A stretch of DNA of 64,000 nt, from positions 526,040 through 590,039 of the forward strand of contig JANPWX010000030.1 of the NCBI GenBank assembly GCA_024734555.1, read 5' to 3'. The notes beneath the pieces were generated by a model that had not been told where the DNA came from, did not search any database, and saw nothing but the letters and a program-made list of their open reading frames with translations. The first letter of the stretch is position 1, and the number at the start of each line of letters is the position of its first letter. Of this stretch, positions 60,167 to 64,000 are shown piece after piece. This stretch comes from Trochalopteron elliotii (Eukaryota; Chordata; Aves; Passeriformes; Leiothrichidae). A program made the translations under genes and the position numbers.

Positions 60167-63100
60167 TCCCTAAACCTTTTTCTAAAGAAGGTTTCTTCTT
60201 GTTGATGCAAGATGATGAGTATCTTGTATTCTCTGTCCTTACACCAGAAACTATAGAAAGCCAGCCAGCCCCTTCATCTCCTGCCTACGGCTGATACTGT
60301 CTCAAATAATGCTCACTTTTGGTGGCTTGGGATGGAGGAGGGGTTTCCCTAGGAATAAGCTGAATAAAGCTTCCTGTTCGGCTAAAGCAGGAAATGTGCT
60401 CCAGTACTGCCTTGCACACAAAGAGTGGAAAATACTTACTAAACAAAATAGCAGGAGATGAAGTGTAAACTGGATTGTCCTTCCATCATGCAGACAAATG
60501 GAAAGCCATACTCCCCACACTCCCAGCTCTCTTGCATTAATGTGCTTAAACTTGGAGGGAAAAAAAAAAAAAAAGAGAAACATACATATGCATAGACATT
60601 GTGCATCAAAATCAAATTATTATGCTGTGCCTTTAAAATCAAACACTTAAAGGATTTTAAGCAACACTAATTAGGAGGTAGCATTTCCTCCCTCCCACAG
60701 AATCGGTTTCTTCTTGTTAAAACAGGAGGTGCAACTGGCCAAACCCCATCCTGCTAGTGGAGACACTGAACCAGAAGTTGTCATTAGGTTAACCTCCCAG
60801 CATCACTCACAAATCATCTCTTCAGAAAGACTTCAAAATAAATAGCAGAGAAGAGGGAAGGGACAGCCTTCCAGTCTGTCAAATCACTGGGATTTACAGA
60901 AAAGAACAGCAATAACATTTTTTGCATAAATAACAGCAGATGGCAGAACACAAATATTAATGGAAAAAACGTCCTTCTTCATGCCCTACAAAAACAATGA
61001 CTGTTTAAGGCCCCACAGCATTTCCCAAGAGCTGGCCTTGTAATTCATGCAAGATTTCTCTACAGCCTTTTGACGAGCTCTGATCAATTCAAAGAGGCAC
61101 TTGGCCTCACCCACCCTGACGTTTAAGAACCAAAAGTGATGAAAAACTGTATCACCTGACGGTAGGTCACAGCTACAGATGCACACTGCTAGAAAACAAA
61201 AAGCTGTTAGGCAAGTCCCGTGGTGTAAAACACATTATGGCAGCTGGATGCTGGAAACATATGACAAAACATCATGCAAAACAGCAACACACATAAGCTT
61301 AATGAAAACCTGATGAAAGACTGTTAAGAAAAGTACTGAATCTAATTAATTCTCTAGATGTGGCTACTGCAGCTGAACTAAGGTCACAGGTACTGCATAC
61401 TACACTTGAATTTTATAAACCACCTTGAGCCATTAGTGCCTCCCATCACCATGAGTTATAAACCAGTCATCAGCCCATAAGGCCGTGTCTCATCATATTT
61501 TGATGTCCCTTCTTGTGGCACAACATCCTGCTCATTATGCAAAGCTCAAATACATGTCAGGAAAGAATTTTAGTAATTGGTCTTAAAAATAGCCTCGTGT
61601 TGAAATTGAGTCAAGCACAAGTTTTTCAGCTGGGGGGGATTTAACGAGAAACTTCTCTACCACTCTAAACAAAAAGTTAAAGACAGCTAAACCAAACCAG
61701 ACAAAGCAGAGTCATTCTAGTGAACGCCTGAAAACTCAACCATCACCAAGATTGCATACATCTGAAAGCTACCTTCAAAGTCCTGAAGCAGACATGAAAT
61801 CAAACTCTTCAAGTATGTGTGACACACCAGTACAAAACCCTTGGAAAGGAGGCCTCCCAGCTGAAGGGCATGGTGGAATTCCAAGAAGGGGAAGTTTACC
61901 CCTAGTAAGGGCTGCAAAGACACACCTACTGCACATCTTAACCAGTTTGGCACATCACAAAGCTCTCTCCCATGTGGAGCAGTGAACAGACGTCCTTGAA
62001 TTAATGGATTCACTACAGAATACTGGGAAGTATGTAACAGAAGAGAAACATCAGAGATAATCTGAGACACATTTACCTATTCATACTCTAATATCGAGAC
62101 CTAGGAGCATATGGATCCTACATACACACAAGGACACACTGTACAGCCAGATCAGCAACCACAGTCAATGACTGCAGAGTGACTAACTGCAGATGAAGAG
62201 CTTTGTTCTGCCTGCTTTCCCTCCCTCACGCCCCTGCCCATGCTCAGTAAGGAGCAAACACTGATGGACCCTGTTATCTGAAGGGTACTGCATGCAAACT
62301 TTACTTTGAAACAAAAGTATGACAGTGCAAAAATAAATCTAAAAAAAAACCATACCAAAACTTCAAAGTATGTACTTTCCTAAGCACCATGGACACACAA
62401 CATATCTTCTGCCAGCTTCCAGTCTGCAGCTACTTCCCAAAAAGTGGCTGTAACCCAGATTTGAAGTTTTGTAGTCCTCTTCTAGTCCTTCCCATACAAC
62501 ATCATGCTGGGATCTCAAAAGTTTTTCTGGGACCTTCAGTTGCCTGAGGAAATTGTTGTCTGGGCCCCACAAAAAGCACAAAAGCCATTTATTCAAGTAG
62601 AAATTACCCGTGATTTCAAGAGCAGGTGTACAATGTCCTATCCCCTCATTCTGAATGCAAGAGCAAATTACTTAAGTCATCTGACACAATGTCATGCTGC
62701 ACCTGTGTGTGTACTTGTGCTCCACAAAAGGTGCAGTAATTTACAATATCTGCCTCACAAGAAAAGGCTCACGATTAATAAAAATCTAGTTAATGTGAAA
62801 GCAATTATACACTCCTTGTTCTTACAGTCCTGTACCACCAAAGAGCTTTCTCTATCAGGCTTCAAAAACTGGAAGGAAAAATCCCCTTTGCTGTTATTCC
62901 CAAATAAAGACAGCATTATTAAACCATTCTCTCTGTTTTCCATATTCTTCCCTTTAATGTCAGGAACAGGGTTAAATTTGCAGACAAGCCTGGATGGCTT
63001 GTATTACAGAGATGTTCATGACTAACTGCAACTGAGCATCCTACCTGATCTCCTTGACCAGACTGCAGTATCTAGAAAGCCTATAAGAACTGTCATAGCT

Positions 63101-63177
63101 TTATGTGCAACTTCATGTCAATATGCTCAGCCTACACATCAATTCCTAGGGACTGAATAGGTAAATAACCTTCCTTC
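60167..63177. other. Unique non-coding stretch
   Basis: I see no supported gene. A run of about 17 A is near 60559-60575. The 173-codon plus-strand frame at 62504-63025 has no recognised domain and no composition or splice context suggesting a gene. The part around 61500-61610 has an octamer-like ATTATGCAAAG and AT-core motifs in unique sequence. Confidence 0.5.
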
Positions 63178-63252
63178 ACAAACAAAACAAAACTCCCCAA
63201 AAAACAAACGACAACAGAAAACAACCAACCAAACAAATCCCCCCCCAAAAAA
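63178..63252. repeat. A/C-rich low-complexity tract
   Basis: About 75 bases of nearly pure A and C, with AAAC and AACC words, end in a C run (about eight) followed by an A run. It is simple low-complexity sequence. Confidence 0.85.
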
Positions 63253-64000
63253 TTAGAACAAAATAATCGTTAACTCTTAGACTTAAATGAATGAGATCTT
63301 TGAAAAGTGAATATAGCAGCAGCAGCAATGAGATTTCAAGTAGCAAAACTGAATGAACAGCAGAGATGCCACTTAGCAAAGAATTTAAAACCAAACAGAG
63401 AAAGCCAAACATAAGAATTGCATCCAGTTTTGGGCATCACAATGACAACAGCAAAGACCATCAAATTAAAAGCAGTAACAGACTTAGCCCAAAGAACTGA
63501 GTTATAACAACAACAAAAATTCATGAATATATAATTTGTGCAAAAGGATGACTAAGAAAGAATACAATCACTAAGAGTCTGACACACAGAATTTCAGGGT
63601 TTGCACATTGCAGCAGTAGCCTTATTTCAGCCTTGCCTATATACATTGCATCAGTGTATGATAATCATTAGCGTCCTATTTAAACTGAGATAAATAAATA
63701 CTGCTTCCTATCAGGCAATCAATTTAATACACTACTATGCTGCAGGTATCCCCAGTAATAACACACTCACATTTCAAGTGTGACAGCACCATACCACGCC
63801 AAATTAACATAACTATGTTGGCAGAAAAGGTTATACTTGTCTTGGTGAGGAAGAAATGGTCCTTCAGTTTATCATTCAGTTATAAAGCCCCTAAAAAAGT
63901 AAAACTTGTTAGCACAAAACTTTAGCCTCACACTTAAAAACCACAAGGTTTGGTATGGATGATGAAGGTGTCCTCCTTCAGAGTAATCACATACTCAAGT
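63253..64000. other. Unique non-coding stretch
   Basis: AT-rich sequence up to the window edge with no gene or recognisable repeat seen. Confidence 0.5.

Noticed and set aside
62504..63025. 173-codon plus-strand frame
   Set aside because: No recognisable motif or periodic pattern, and no flanking promoter, splice or polyadenylation arrangement.
1..64000. CRISPR arrays, insertion sequences, operons, phage or plasmid functions
   Set aside because: No regularly spaced repeats, no bacterial-style gene density or ribosome-binding-site pattern. Repeats and composition are vertebrate.

Overview
The window reads as vertebrate, more precisely avian and most probably passerine, nuclear DNA. It is long, AT-rich and has no supported protein-coding gene. 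The lineage call rests on interspersed repeats. A 3' end of a CR1 LINE, the dominant avian and reptilian non-LTR retrotransposon, lies at 26658-26952. A tRNA-Ile-headed SINE with a CR1-like tail, the TguSINE1 type of songbirds, lies at 44811-44948. A short CR1 tail is at 49922-49972. A nested cluster at about 52.8-53.75 kb holds an avian ERV-type solo LTR on the minus strand, a CR1 3' fragment and a CR1 reverse-transcriptase fragment.

Layout: 1-11.7 kb is unique AT-rich sequence with A/C- or G/T-rich low-complexity tracts, one of them a striking inverted A15...T15 pair at 2746-2889. About 11.7-12.3 kb is the only clearly CpG-enriched block and could be a promoter or enhancer. About 12.3-26.6 kb is unique sequence with small tandem duplications and a perfect 13-bp inverted repeat. 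From 26.6 to 53.8 kb lie all recognised transposable elements, embedded in unique sequence. Parts of this (33.2-34.3 kb and 42.0-42.4 kb) look like conserved non-coding elements because of homeodomain-like motif density. From 53.8 to 64 kb the sequence is again unique, with a CTCF-like motif at 57.93 kb and a homeodomain/TCF-like cluster near 58.7 kb.

No gene product can be named. Several short segments look more protein-like than their surroundings. They are an EF-hand-like loop just behind a strong splice acceptor on the minus strand (42630-42709), an uninterrupted leucine/isoleucine heptad coiled coil on the plus strand (49399-49485), and a decayed C2H2 zinc-finger-like stretch (14907-14984). 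Two further minus-strand splice-bounded candidates are at 50578-50680 and 34900-34922. The plus strand looks richer in A than T, as expected if much of the window is intron of a minus-strand gene, but the minus-strand exon candidates do not chain in phase. All of these are hypotheses for alignment or RNA-seq. I see no bacterial, plasmid, phage or CRISPR-like system, and no new multi-gene system.
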